From Rhinopithecus roxellana (taxonomy: Eukaryota; Chordata; Mammalia; Primates; Cercopithecidae), in contig NC_044550.1 in NCBI RefSeq assembly GCF_007565055.1, positions 83,700,033 to 83,764,032 of the forward strand: a DNA stretch of 64,000 nucleotides, read 5' to 3'. Below the pieces are notes generated by a model. That model was given only the letters and a program-made list of their open reading frames with translations, had not been told where the DNA came from and searched no databases. The translations under genes were made by a program, and so were the position numbers. Positions 22,961 to 33,435 of the stretch are shown here, in pieces. Each line of letters starts with the position of its first letter. Position 1 is the first letter of the stretch.

Positions 22961-24040
22961 GATCTTCTGTTTGATGGGTGGGCTCATGGTAAACTGGAAT
23001 TCCAGGGAATTTTGGTGTTCCTGGAAGCAACTCTTAACCAATGAATGGTGGGAACTGGTAGATAAATACACCAGCTCCCTCATCTCTCCCCTGGGATAAC
23101 TGATTTTTCTCTACACTGTTTCCTAGAGCATCCAAGCAAGACTGATCCATTTGCCCACAGTAGTAACTGGCTTGGCAATACACCTTTGTTGGCTTCCTTC
23201 TTTTGCCTGACTCCTTGACTGACAGAATCCCTCCCAAATAAGCCACATGTACTCAATTCCATGTCTCACAGTCAGCTTCTGGGAAAACCTGAACCAAGTT
23301 ATCAAGGTAGTGAGTTCAACAGTGCAAAAGCGTTCACCTATTGCTGCCCGTGGTTTTGTAAAAACTCAAAGAATGCCTTGTAAGTTTTTATGAAATGTCC
23401 AAAAATGTGTATTTGAGCAAGAACTATGTGACACATTCAGATTGCAATAAAAAATATTTTGTGACCAAGTTATTTCACGTTATTTATTTATTTGGAAACT
23501 CTGGCATATAGAATCGAGTTAGCCACGTTCCCTAGAGCAGGGCACACTTTTATCATTGGTCTGTGTGTGCCCCTCAATTGTTCTTAATAAATTTTTCTCC
23601 TTCATCCTCCCTCCTCACTCTTACTCCCTTTCCTCTCCATAAGCCCTCTCTAATGTGTCCCTAAAGAGTTTTTCTGGGACAGATATTCCCAGGAGTGGGC
23701 TGGTGTGCCACCAGGAAATCACATACAGAATTTCACTCACACCATCACTCTAGGAATGATGGCCACACCAGCTTATCCTCCTAACTGCAGTTCTTGTAAT
23801 CTCACGTCCTTGCCAACCTTTCACACTATTTGGATTTCTAACTGTCTAATGTTTTGCCTCAAAGTCATGCTTTTGTGCAAAAGAATATTAAACTCCTCCC
23901 GTGAAATGCTCACAAAAGAAAGCTGTAACACACATCTATACAATCCACCCTTGATCGTTCAGGTGCCAAATGCCATTTTGTGGTTTCTTTATCTTCTCTC
24001 CCTTTCTCTATTCTCAGCTATCATCTTCATCATTAAAAAC
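22961..24040. other. No gene recognised; possible old L1 trace at 23680-23860
   Basis: 23680-23860 loosely follows antisense L1M wording (TTCCCAGGAGTGGGCTGGTG, then CTCACGTCCTTGCCAACCTT). The 114-codon plus frame at 23705-24049 lies in this stretch and is not considered a gene. Confidence 0.4.
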
Positions 24041-24051
24041 AATAAATAAGG

Positions 24052-24489
24052 GGCCGGGCAAGGTAGATCATGCCTGTAATCCCAGCAGCACTTTGGGAGG
24101 TCGAGGTGGGTGAATCATTTGAGGTCAGGAGTTCAAGACCAGCCTGGCCAATATGGTAAAACCCTGTCTCTATTAAAAATACAAAAATTAGCCAGGCACA
24201 GTGGCTCGTGCCTATAATACAAGCAGCACTTTGGGAGGCTGAGGCAGGTGAATCACTTGAGGTCAGGAGTTCAAAACCAGCCTGGCCAACACGGCAAAAC
24301 CTAAAAATACAAAAATACAAAAGTCAGCTGGGCATGGTGGTATACGCTTGTAATCCCAGCTATTTTGGAGGCTGAGGCAGGAGAATAGCTTGAACCCGGG
24401 AGGTGGAGGTTGCAGTGAGCAGAGATTTCGCCACTGCACTCCAGCCTGGGCGACAGAGTGAGACTCCATCTCAAACAAATAAACAAACA
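24052..24489 (+). mobile_element. Trimeric Alu (duplicated left arm) with TSD
   Basis: It starts GGGCCGGGCAAGGTAGATCA and contains a left arm through AATTAGCCAGGCACAGTGGC. A second left arm then begins (GGCTCGTGCCTATAATACAA), followed by the ordinary right arm and an A-rich tail with AAAC units. One 11-base duplication, AATAAATAAGG, flanks the whole unit (24041-24051 and 24490-24500). The element is therefore bracketed as one insertion of about 440 bp instead of the usual ~300. Confidence 0.85.
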
Positions 24490-24500
24490 AATAAATAAGG

Positions 24501-27090
24501 GTCAACAGAGGACAGTCATGGGAAAAAATGGAGATTTAATCTTAAATTCATTTTATTAGTTATTAACGAAACTTATGTGCTGATTAAGGGAGAAAGTTGA
24601 AATTACCGGGTAAAACAGTTTTTTACAAGAATGTGGATTGAATATTAGGAGTATGGTATTAATGTTATTTTTAAATCCTAGTATATGTTATTTTTATTGT
24701 GCACCAATTATACTGTATAATTTCTAAATGCAATATTACTGTTAATTGTAGATCCATAATTATACCAAAGACATCTTTGAGAATGTTTTGGATAAGTTTT
24801 AATATATTTGATTACATTTTTTCTTTCTGAAGTTACCCCTTTCCTCTCTTAGAGGAATTATGTATATTTTGGCTAAATTTGTAGTGAGGAAGTATGATCC
24901 ACATATTTATTCCTGTTTAACACATCTAATCCTATAATCATCGCTGGGTTTTTCCAGGTGTAATGCCTCTTCTTCTTTCACAGCCTCTAGATCAGCGAGT
25001 GCTAACAGCTGTGCCATTGCCTCTAGGTCTGTCATACCATTAGCCTGGTGATGAACTATGCAGGTTGCTTTATTGCTCTAGCGAACATTTTCATATGCTA
25101 GGCCTTGAACTTTAAGGAGTATACATACATTATGTTCCATATGTCACTATTCAGTATAGTTGATTAGAATACTCAATTTTCAGATTTTTGAACCTCATCC
25201 TCTTAGGAGGCACTAAATAAAAAATTTTATCCTTTCCTTCCTTCTTCTCTCACAAACAGTATCAGAAAGTTTTGCACTGTTTCTTAAAATGTGAATACCT
25301 AGATACAAAAACTTCAGCTTTGTAAAGATCTACTGTAGCAGTACTTTTTAAAAAATGAGTAAGTAAAATAATGATGAAGTTTTGGCCTAAGTGGTATTCT
25401 AGATCTCAAGGGAAACTAAAAGCAGCTTTCACATTTTAAAAAAAATCAATTTTATTACTAGAAAATTTGTATTTATATTAAATTAGGCCACAGACTTTCT
25501 TTCCTGACATTAAACATTTCTTTATTTGTAGGAAAGTTTGTAAATTGTAAGTTGTTACTGTACAGATTTGTTTCAAAAAATAAATATTTTAACTTTTTTG
25601 AGCTTTCTGATTTTCTACAATGCTTCTGTCATTTAAATGATAAATACTGTAATTTATATGACAAATACTATAATCATGGTAAAGAAAAGAAAAAGATGCA
25701 TGTTTTCCTAAGCCGTAACATTATTAAAAATATTAGACATTTTAGAAAATTAAATTAAAAATGATTTAAAGAGAAACTCCCCATTGATGAGGAAATGAAA
25801 AAACATTCAATTTACTAAGATTCTATTCCGTCATCTTCACTACAGAAACTATCTTACATTAGTACCATAAAGTTACCTGTTTCAATGTTTCAGAAAGGAC
25901 ACAACTTTAAGTATTAAAATAACAATCACAAAATTATTAGTAAAACATTTTAAGTTTTCGTAATTCCCCAAGTATTAAAACATACTTTTATAAACTACCT
26001 AAAATGCTGTTTTCCAAGTAACTATTCAAAACAAGATCAGATATGGAATATATGTTTACACTATGCCTTAAGTTATTGTATAATGATTCTGAATAAGACA
26101 TTTTCTATACAATTTGTAAATAAATATGTATTTTAAAATTAGAAAATATTATTTCCTTTTAATGTTGGTTTAAAAAAATCCTTTCTTTTGCTTATCAGAA
26201 ACTGAATATTTTGAATATCACTTGGCAAAAAGTGTGAAATGAAAATAAAGTAGGTATTGTTTGTCTGCTGGTAGAAGTGTGAGCATATGTGTGGAGGGTA
26301 AAGCTAAATAGAAAGAGATCTGAGCTGCAACTACTGGGGGAAGTGGGGTCTGTAACAGCTGCCCCTTTTAGATTCCCCAAGAAGGAGACTGCCTGTGGGC
26401 CACAGGACAAAAGGATAAAGCAGATGAAAACTCTGATGTAAAGCAGGAAAATGACTGCTGAGACTGCTGAGCCTACACCTGAATCATCTCAAGCCGAGTG
26501 GCAAGCCCTCTTTAGCATGCCTCAGAAGCTGGTGATGAACTACACATGACCAGGAGGCAAACTGGCTGCAAGCAGGCTTGTCTTCATGTTATGTATAATG
26601 ATAACCAGCCATCCTCTGGGAGAAGGGGCCATGATTTCCTCTCTGGCGGCATCTGAGCTCCCCTCGGTTACCCAGACCATTAAACCAAGGATGGAAGGGT
26701 AAATTTTAGGTAAGGATTTCTAACTAGTGAGTAAAGACAACTTCTGTTTAATGGGCAATGAGTAGCTCTGATGTTTAAAGAAAGAAATAACTCAATTTTA
26801 AAAAAATAAATGTCATATTTTTAACTCAAAGAAAAGTTATTAATAAATTAATAATAAAACATTTTTCAAAAAATGTTGGCTTATCTTCTTTCCATTATAT
26901 AAAAATATGCGCCAATACAAAGATAAATTTAGGTACTATGTAATTTACATATGATAAATAGTAAATTACAATTAAGAATAAGAATGAAGTAGAGACTTTG
27001 AATGCATACTCACTAAATACTACCTACCACAGTATCATTGCTGTACTATCCAGTAGTAGTTACATCAATCTGTACTGATAATGGTACCTT
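24501..27090. other. No gene recognised; long AT-rich unique stretch
   Basis: About 2.6 kb with no Alu, L1PA or LTR seen. 26270-26690 is somewhat GC-richer with no identified content. Short frames (68 codons plus at 25552-25758, 71 codons minus at 26195-26410) are unremarkable. Confidence 0.45.
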
Positions 27091-27094
27091 ACAT

Positions 27095-27315
27095 TTGAGA
27101 ACTGCTTATAATTTAAAAAGTAAACATATATTTTTAAATTTTCGTCTTCACAAAGACACAGCGAAGCTGCCATTAGGATTGTTATTTTACAAATGAAACT
27201 GAGCTTCCAAGAAGTTAAGTGACTAACCTAAGGTCACACAGCTAGTGCATGGCAGACAGGACTAAAATCCACATCTTCCAGCTCCAAGGCTCACATGCTC
27301 TTTCTGTACCACAGT
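27095..27315 (+). mobile_element. MIR SINE
   Basis: AAGTTAAGTGACTAACCTAA, then GGTCACACAGCTAGTGCATG, then CAGCTCCAAGGCTCACATGC. Confidence 0.85.
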
Positions 27316-27654
27316 TACCTCTGATATGAACATTGTACATCCAAACTGACTGCCATTTCACATATTTGGCCACTTATAATTAGAATGCCATTGGTATGTA
27401 TGACTTGACCTGTATTCCATTGAAATGCTCTTTATCATGTAATCTATGTACATCAACTTCTCCTTCAAATACTTTTAACTGTGTAGACTTTACCAACACA
27501 TTTAACATTTGCTCCTATGCTAATTAGGGGTTTGAGAATACCGTAGGTCTAGAGCAGAAGCCAGACATTGTGATTTTGTAGCTGTATGATCATCTAGCAC
27601 TTTGAAAAAAAATTCTTTTATGTATATTAATGGTAACATAATAGTTTAGTTATC

Positions 27655-27885
27655 TGCATGTTAGGCCCCATGCTACAAATTTTAGACACATATTCTTACT
27701 TAATTCTCACAAGGCTGTGCTGAGTTACAGAGTAGGATTATCCCTGTCTTACAGAAGAGGAAACTAATGTTCAGAAAGGTTGAATCAGTCACTTGTTCAA
27801 TGTCACATGGTGAGGTGGTAGCGGGTCTGGGATTCCATCCTCGATGAGTTTGATTTTAGAGCCCATCATTTAATGATGCTGTTGT
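27655..27885 (+). mobile_element. MIR SINE
   Basis: TTACTTAATTCTCACAAGGC, then TTACAGAAGAGGAAACTAAT, then TCAATGTCACATGGTGAGGT. Confidence 0.82.
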
Positions 27886-27889
27886 CCTC

Positions 27890-28655
27890 TGATTCCAAAG
27901 GGTTAATAAATGTACTCTCTAAAAAGCATTTTGAGGGTACCTTATCTGAGAAATGCTAGTATTTACTGCCTTTACTTCATGCAAATGTCTAATGATCAAA
28001 GATTTGCTGGCAGATGTGGGCATCCATATGCATTCCAGGAAACTCTAATATCATGATGTCATATTAAACTGGCCCCAACTGTCATCTACATGCAGCCAAG
28101 AGATGATAGGGAAGAGTGAGAATGCAGATATGAAGAAACCATTGCTCTTGTAGACAGACTGATTTACACTACAGATAGAATAAATGTGGTGTCCATCAGA
28201 AAGATTCATCCTATTATTATATCCTGCAGACATTCAGAACTCTAGACCTAAAGTATTGGAAATAACACCGAAAGGACCCAAAGGAACACTGAGTCTCAGA
28301 CAGCCTCTCTCTTGATTCCTCCTTTGCCTTAGCTTCTCCATTCTCATTTCCTTTCCCTCTTGTTTATTATTTTTTATTTACATTTTTTTCTTCTCACATA
28401 CAATTTTCAAGAATTTCTTACATTCAGTGTAAGAAAACTTAAAAAATGATCAATGCAAGTGTATTTGCTTGCCTTGCCTTTCCCAGACTATGAATTCTGG
28501 CATAGCCCATTTGTTACTCCCTTTTCTCAAACCAGCGTTACCCCTACTGGGTTCTATTATGCACATAACAGTTATAATTTTTCAGAGGAATGGGTTGTGC
28601 AAAGTAGAGATAAGACTGCTGAAAGAGTCAAGATTTATTGACCTGAAAGAGAAAA
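27890..28655. other. No gene recognised
   Basis: AT-rich intronic-type sequence up to the left arm of the inverted duplication. No repeat recognised. Confidence 0.45.
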
Positions 28656-28659
28656 GAAG

Positions 28660-28686
28660 GCAGGAATTAGAAAGACTAACTTTCTT

Positions 28687-28741
<55 letters not shown>

Positions 28742-29412
28742 TGAAAAGCATTACCAGTGATTAGTAAAGAAAAGTGTGTGGATTTCAAAATACACATGGA
28801 ATTTTCTACCAGGAAACTAAGCTCTGTCAGTTATTCTCACCTACGCTTTAATCAATAGCTCTTAAACAGAACATAATCAAAATAAAAATTCATTAATTTG
28901 CGAATTATCTGCAGTTAGAAACTTAGTTGAATGACAGTCCATGTGATTGAGTATGAATGTTTGTGCACCATTTAAGGTTGTTATCCATTATCAGTTGTTT
29001 TATGTATGTAGTAGCAGCTATGCTAGATGACCATATGCCTTTACATGTTGGACTAGTATAAAAATTATACATGAATGTCAACATGATATTAGGCTGTGTT
29101 TATAAAGGGAAGCCCATTTATAAACTAAATATAAACAAGTTATATATTTGCCAAATGGTATGAGGTATGTCATGTATGAGGTATATAACTATATTGTTAA
29201 TGCATCTTACTCTAATATCTATGATCCAGGTAAATTGTGTTTACAGCAGCCTTTTTTTCAGTATACAGCTAGGTTGTGGGGATTATTGATAAAACTGCAT
29301 ACTTTAAAAAATAATAATTTTCTACTGTCTTGAAAAGCAAGGATTCTGTTTGTTGTAGTAAATCAATTTCTTGAATGCTTGGTAATTTTTTTGCATCTTC
29401 ACTTCAGGAAGT
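28660..29412 (+). repeat. Left arm of a 0.73-kb inverted duplication of TTC29 intron and acceptor
   Basis: Read on the plus strand, this segment matches the reverse complement of 33431-34159, that is, TTC29 sense-strand intron. By eye there are about a dozen single-base or small differences over the ~480 bases compared closely. It begins GCAGGAATTAG, includes a 51-base A run at 28689-28739 (19 in the other arm), and ends TTCACTTCAGGAAGT. That end is the polypyrimidine tract, acceptor AG and first bases of the exon at 33350-33435. After 29412 the match stops, and a TA/CA microsatellite and MLT2 LTR follow. The exon-adjacent copy must be the source, so this copy is derived. It is antisense to TTC29, so its acceptor is not usable by that gene. 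Confidence 0.93.
28689..28739 (+). repeat. 51-base poly(A) tract
   Basis: Uninterrupted A run inside the left arm. The homologous tract in the right arm (34110-34128) is 19 bases, so it has expanded here or shrunk there. Confidence 0.95.
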
Positions 29413-29414
29413 TT

Positions 29415-29416
<2 letters not shown>

Positions 29417-29463
<47 letters not shown>
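29417..29463. repeat. (TA)n(CA)n microsatellite at the duplication breakpoint
   Basis: TATATATA followed by about eleven CA units, directly at the outer edge of the left arm. It occupies the place of the TATATA/GAGAGA region of the antisense MLT2 LTR. Confidence 0.9.
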
Positions 29464-29464
<1 letters not shown>

Positions 29465-29921
29465 CAGAGAGAGATATTTGTCACTTATTGTAAGGTACTG
29501 GCTGCCATGATTATAGAGACTGAGAAATCCCACTATCTGCTGTCTGTAAACTGCATACCCAGGAGAGCTGGTGCTGTAGTTTGAAGACCTGCAATCTGGT
29601 GAGCCAGTGATGTAGATTCAGATGGGGTCCGAAGACCTGAGAACCATCAAAGCTGACAGTGGAAGATCAATGTCTCTGCTCAAACAGTCTGGTCAAGTAA
29701 ATTTGCCCTTCCTCTGCCTTTTTGTTCTACTGAAGCCCGCAATGGATTAAATGATGCCCATGCCCATCCACGTAGGGGAAGGCCATCTGCTTTCCTCAAA
29801 CCACCGATTCAAATGCTAATCTTCTCTAGAAACACCCTTGGAGACATACCCAGAAATGTTTAGCCAGCTATCTGGGCATCCCATGACCCAGCCAAGCTGA
29901 CGCATAAAATTAACTTTCACA
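29464..29921 (-). mobile_element. MLT2 (ERVL) LTR, antisense, truncated at the duplication junction
   Basis: Reads as the reverse of an MLT2 LTR: CAGAGAGAGATATTTGTCAC, TTGTTCTACTGAAGCCCGCA, CTCAAACCACCGATTCAAAT, AGCCAGCTATCTGGGCATCC and GACGCATAAAATTAACTTTC, ending CA at 29921. The ~45 bases normally beyond the TA-rich region (TGTATTAGTCAGG...) are absent. The left arm of the inverted duplication stands there instead. Confidence 0.82.
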
Positions 29922-30279
29922 TATAATATTTCCACTCTAGACTTCCTTTTAAGCTCCAGACCCTCATATTTAACTGTCTACTTGAACTCTCCTTGAATAT
30001 TTTTAAAACTCCTGCAATTCTATGTATCCAAAACTGAACTCTCCATTTCCCCACAAGCCTTTCACATTCCCTACCCCCGTAAACAACACCAGCATCCGTC
30101 CAGTTCCACAGCCAGGAATTCACGGCCCATCTTTGCACCTCTGTTTCCCTCACCTCCTATACTTAGCCTGTTACCAAGTCCTTTATAACTTTTGAATCTG
30201 TCTAGTTCCCTCCATCTTTACTACTACTGCTCAAGTCCAGAGACTTAGATTAGTGAAAAAATAATAAAAACCAGTAATT
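29922..30279. other. Unclassified; probably an ancient repeat
   Basis: Pyrimidine-rich text such as AAGCTCCAGACCCTCATATT and TCCAAAACTGAACTCTCCAT is reminiscent of an old dispersed mammalian repeat, but I cannot name the family. No gene seen. Confidence 0.35.
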
Positions 30280-30352
30280 ATCGAAGTTTTATTATAAACC
30301 AGAGAGACGGTCTTTTAAAACTTTACATAAATTATCTCTTATTATCACCCTG
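30280..30352 (+). mobile_element. MIR SINE, 5' half, interrupted by MLT1
   Basis: CTTTACATAAATTATCTCTT then ATTATCACCCTG. The MIR continues at 30826 after the inserted LTR. Confidence 0.7.
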
Positions 30353-30820
30353 TGTATTAGTTCCCTAGGGCTGACATAAAAATTACCACAAACTAAATGA
30401 CTTAAAATAATAGAAATGTATTCTTTGCTAGCTTTGAAGGCTAGAAGTCTGAAATCAAGGCATCAGCAGGGCTGTGATCTTTTTGAAGCCTCTGGGAGAG
30501 GATCCTTCCTTGCCTCTTCTATCTCCTGGCGGTTCCAGGGATTTCTTGACTTGTGACTGTATCACTGCACTATCTGCCCTTGTCTTCATATGGTCTTTTC
30601 CTCTGAGCATGTGGCTTCCTGTCTTCTGTTTCAAATCTTCTGCCTTTTTCTTATAAGGATGTTTGTCTTCATATTTAGAGTCCACCTAGATAATCCAGGA
30701 TGATCACTTCATCTCGAGATCTTTAACTTAGTTACCTCTGCATTCACAGGTTCCAGGGATTAGGAAGTGGATTTTTTTTTTTTTTTTTTTTTTTTGAGGG
30801 GAGTAGCATTTAACTCACTA
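30353..30820 (-). mobile_element. MLT1 (MaLR) LTR, antisense, inserted in a MIR
   Basis: It starts TGTATTAGTTCCCTAGGGCT, the reverse of the MLT1 end. It continues GGCTAGAAGTCTGAAATCAA, CCTTGCCTCTTCTATCTCCT, GTCTTCATATGGTCTTTTCC and TTATAAGGATGTTTG, and ends near TTTAACTCACTA. Flanking CCCTG (30348-30352) and CCCTT (30821-30825) fit a 5-bp duplication. A T-run at about 30772-30795 lies inside. Confidence 0.85.
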
Positions 30821-30825
30821 CCCTT

Positions 30826-30960
30826 TATGAAATAAATATAGTTATTACTCCCACTGGATAGATGGGGCAATTGAAACTTAAAGAGTGTAAGGGGCTTGCC
30901 CAGTGTCACACAGTTAATAGGCTGTAGGGACTAAAGCTTCACATATACTTTCAGAGAAAC
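30826..30960 (+). mobile_element. MIR SINE, 3' half
   Basis: TTATTACTCCCACTGGATAG, then AAGGGGCTTGCCCAGTGTCA, then CACAGTTAATAGGCTG continue the MIR begun at 30280. Confidence 0.78.
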
Positions 30961-31059
30961 GATTTCAATACTTTTCTGAAAGGAGTAACAGTTTCAAGTA
31001 AAGTAATTCATCCCTTGGATGTCAAATATTCTTTCTTCAAAGTACTGATTACTAGACTA

Positions 31060-31780
31060 TCCTATACCACTAGGAATAGGATACACCAGCATTTCCACCT
31101 CTATTAATCCATTCATGGATAAATTTGTAACATCTGATGAAACTGTTCACTGCCACATCCTTTACAATAAAAGTTATGAGAAACAACCTTAATGCCCAGC
31201 GGTAGAAGATGTTTGAATCCATTATGGCACAGTCACACAACGGGATATCATGTAGACCCCTTAAGATAAGGTTTGTCCAAATTAACACAGGAATAGAAAA
31301 TCAAATACCACATGTTCTCACTTATTAGTGGGAGATAAACCTTGGGTACTCATGGACATAAAGACGAGAACAATAGACAACTAGAGGGCAATGGCTGAAA
31401 AACTATCAGGTACTATGCTCACTACCTGGGTGACAGGGATCAATCATACCACAAACCTCGGCATCACAAAACATACTCAGACAACAAATCTGCACATGTA
31501 CCCCCAAATCTAAAAGTTGAAATTATAAATAAATACAACGAAACTTGTCTATAGTTAATAATGGTGTATTATATATTTGAAGTTTACTGACACTAGATCT
31601 TACATGTCCTCACACACATACAAAAGAGGTTAATATGGGAGGTGATGGACAGGCCAACTAGTTTGATTGGGGAAATAATTTCCCAATATACAGATATATC
31701 AAAACGTCACATCATACATCTTAAATATATGCAATGTTTATCTGCCAATCATACCTCAATAAAGCTGGAAAAATTAAAAT
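31060..31780 (+). mobile_element. Old L1 3' end (L1M/L1PB-like)
   Basis: 31060-31260 follows the end of L1 ORF2 in degraded form (GAGAAACAACCTTAATGCCC). 31280-31530 follows the early 3' UTR (ACCACATGTTCTCACTTATT, then AACAAATCTGCACATGTACC). 31555-31780 follows L1M-type 3' UTR text (AATGGTGTATTATATATTTG, then CATACCTCAATAAAGCTGG). The two UTR-like blocks may be one old element or two adjacent ones. Confidence 0.65.
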
Positions 31781-33340
31781 AATAAAACTAGGCATGCCTT
31801 TATGCATCAGTATGGAAGAAAGGTGCAGAACAGTGCATATAAAATGCAACAATTTTCTAAATAACACAAAAGAAACACATATATGCACTTTATAGATATT
31901 TGAATATATAGAATATTTTTGGAAAGATAAGCCAGAAATGTGTAACTGTGTTTGTCTCTGAGAAAAGAACTGTGAGACTGAATACAGGGAGAGAAAGAAA
32001 ATTTAGTTTTCATTGTGAATTTTATTGTATTGTTTGAATTTATTTTGTGCTTGCATTACCTGAGAGAGAAGGAATATCTATGAGCTAGTTTTCACCTAAT
32101 TTTCCAACTTGACCTCCAACTGAATCTCATCTTCCACCTAAGTTCTTGCTTCCCAACACACTGAGTACATCCATGTTGAGTGTATACACATGTGTGCACA
32201 CGTGTATATCTAGTGTTCTATCATTGTGGACTCTGATGTTTTCTACATGTGTAAATCCTGTCTTTCAAAAACTTTTTTTTGGTGCAGCTTCCTTGGTCTT
32301 CAGTATTGGAACCAACCACTCCTCCCTCTGCACTTAAAAAGCCCCTGTTCATCCTACTTCGAATTGTGGTTATGCCTGCAAGTTGTTTGCCCTCATTAAA
32401 TTAACTCCTAAAAGGAAGTGTGCATCCTGTTGGTCTCTGTGCTCCCCAAGGTATCAGAAACAAATCTTTGCTGAATGCTAATCATTAACTAAAAAATATT
32501 AAGCGTAAGAGTCATCTAGGAAAACCTAGGTTTTCTATGATATCCAATTATAAGGGGGCTAGAGGAAAATATCTAGCCCAAATATAGTAATTCTACTTAG
32601 CAAAAAATATCTAAAGGAACAAAGAAGATCCCAAAAGCTAAAAATCCAATATTGTGTATCAAATTGGATTATTACAAGAGATGTAGGTGAAATACTTTAA
32701 ATACATAATAGAGGTAAGAGAAGAAGAAACAATGACTTCAGTTATAATTCAGGAAAGATCACTCTTGACATTTTTAGTTGTTTGTTTGTTTTTAGCCAAA
32801 CAAAACCTGGTTGCAAAATAGCTGAACAGTGATTTGATTATAGAGCAGGCTACTTCTCAGACTGGGACTAACACCCACCTCCATCCACCTCTGTTGCCTC
32901 CCCACTACCTGCACTGAAGAGCTACATCAAGGCAGCTCACTCTATTGCTTAATAACCACATTTTTGTGCGTGCAAAATTTCCCAAATCATATTATAACAT
33001 GACTGTAATTTCTTTTTTGTTATTTACTTTTTACCATCACTTAAACCTATTTCCTCTTGTCCTTGTTGATATGGGCATATAGAGGGCCGTATTACTCCAT
33101 TTATTTAACTTTCACATATCCCAAAGTACTTCATAGTAATTGATTATATACCACTGTACCTTCAATAAACAATAAAACCAATTTTTAAAATGCTTCTAGC
33201 AGATTGCTATTCTGCTTTAACCTCAGTAAAAAGGCACAGCTATGTCAGGCCTAACTCATTTCTGTTGGCTTTGTAATAATATATAATAAAATAAAATAAA
33301 TATACTAAAATAAAAATTAAAAATGGTAGTGATGAAAAGT
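31781..33340. other. TTC29 intron; no further gene recognised
   Basis: Includes a possible faint L2 trace around 32280-32480 and an A/T simple-repeat-like patch at about 33280-33325. Nothing else is recognised. This is intron downstream of the 86-nt exon in the transcript. Confidence 0.5.
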
Positions 33341-33349
33341 TTAGCTTAC

Positions 33350-33435
33350 TGTTAATGCAGTTTCATATTCCTCAGCAGCTAAGTGTGCTAAGCCCAAGTA
33401 GTAAGAGGCTTCCCCTTCCATCTTTTTGTCACTTC
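33350..33435 (-). CDS. TTC29: TTC29 internal exon, 86 nt (partial gene)
   Basis: Minus-strand exon encoding SDKKMEGEASYYLGLAHLAA followed by EEYETALT. This directly continues the protein of the exon at 40308-40520 and matches TTC29 as I know it. The acceptor is TTCACTTCAG|GAAGT (AG at 33437-33436), and the donor is ACA|GTAAGC (GT at 33349-33348). The exon enters in phase 1 (two bases finish a Gly codon) and leaves in phase 0, which is why its length is 2 + 84. It encodes a tetratricopeptide-repeat helix pair, with the alternating small and aromatic residues typical of TPR units. TTC29 acts in the sperm axoneme, and loss causes flagellar defects in men (family knowledge). The acceptor lies at the inner edge of an inverted duplication. 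Skipping would shift the frame. Confidence 0.95.

Noticed and set aside
28469..28744. 91-codon frame ending in poly-lysine
   Set aside because: The lysine tail is the 51-base poly(A) tract in the left arm.
29148..29333. 61-codon frame conserved at 33510-33698 on the other strand
   Set aside because: Both are the same intronic sequence in the two arms of the inverted duplication. The similarity comes from the duplication and is no evidence of coding.
29399..29412. TTCACTTCAG|GAAGT as a plus-strand splice acceptor of a new exon
   Set aside because: It is a copy of the TTC29 acceptor in antisense orientation to the gene, and the sequence after it is a microsatellite, so no exon follows.
29375..29584. 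69-codon frame containing a run of YI/TH dipeptides
   Set aside because: The repeats are a translation of the TA/CA microsatellite at the duplication breakpoint.
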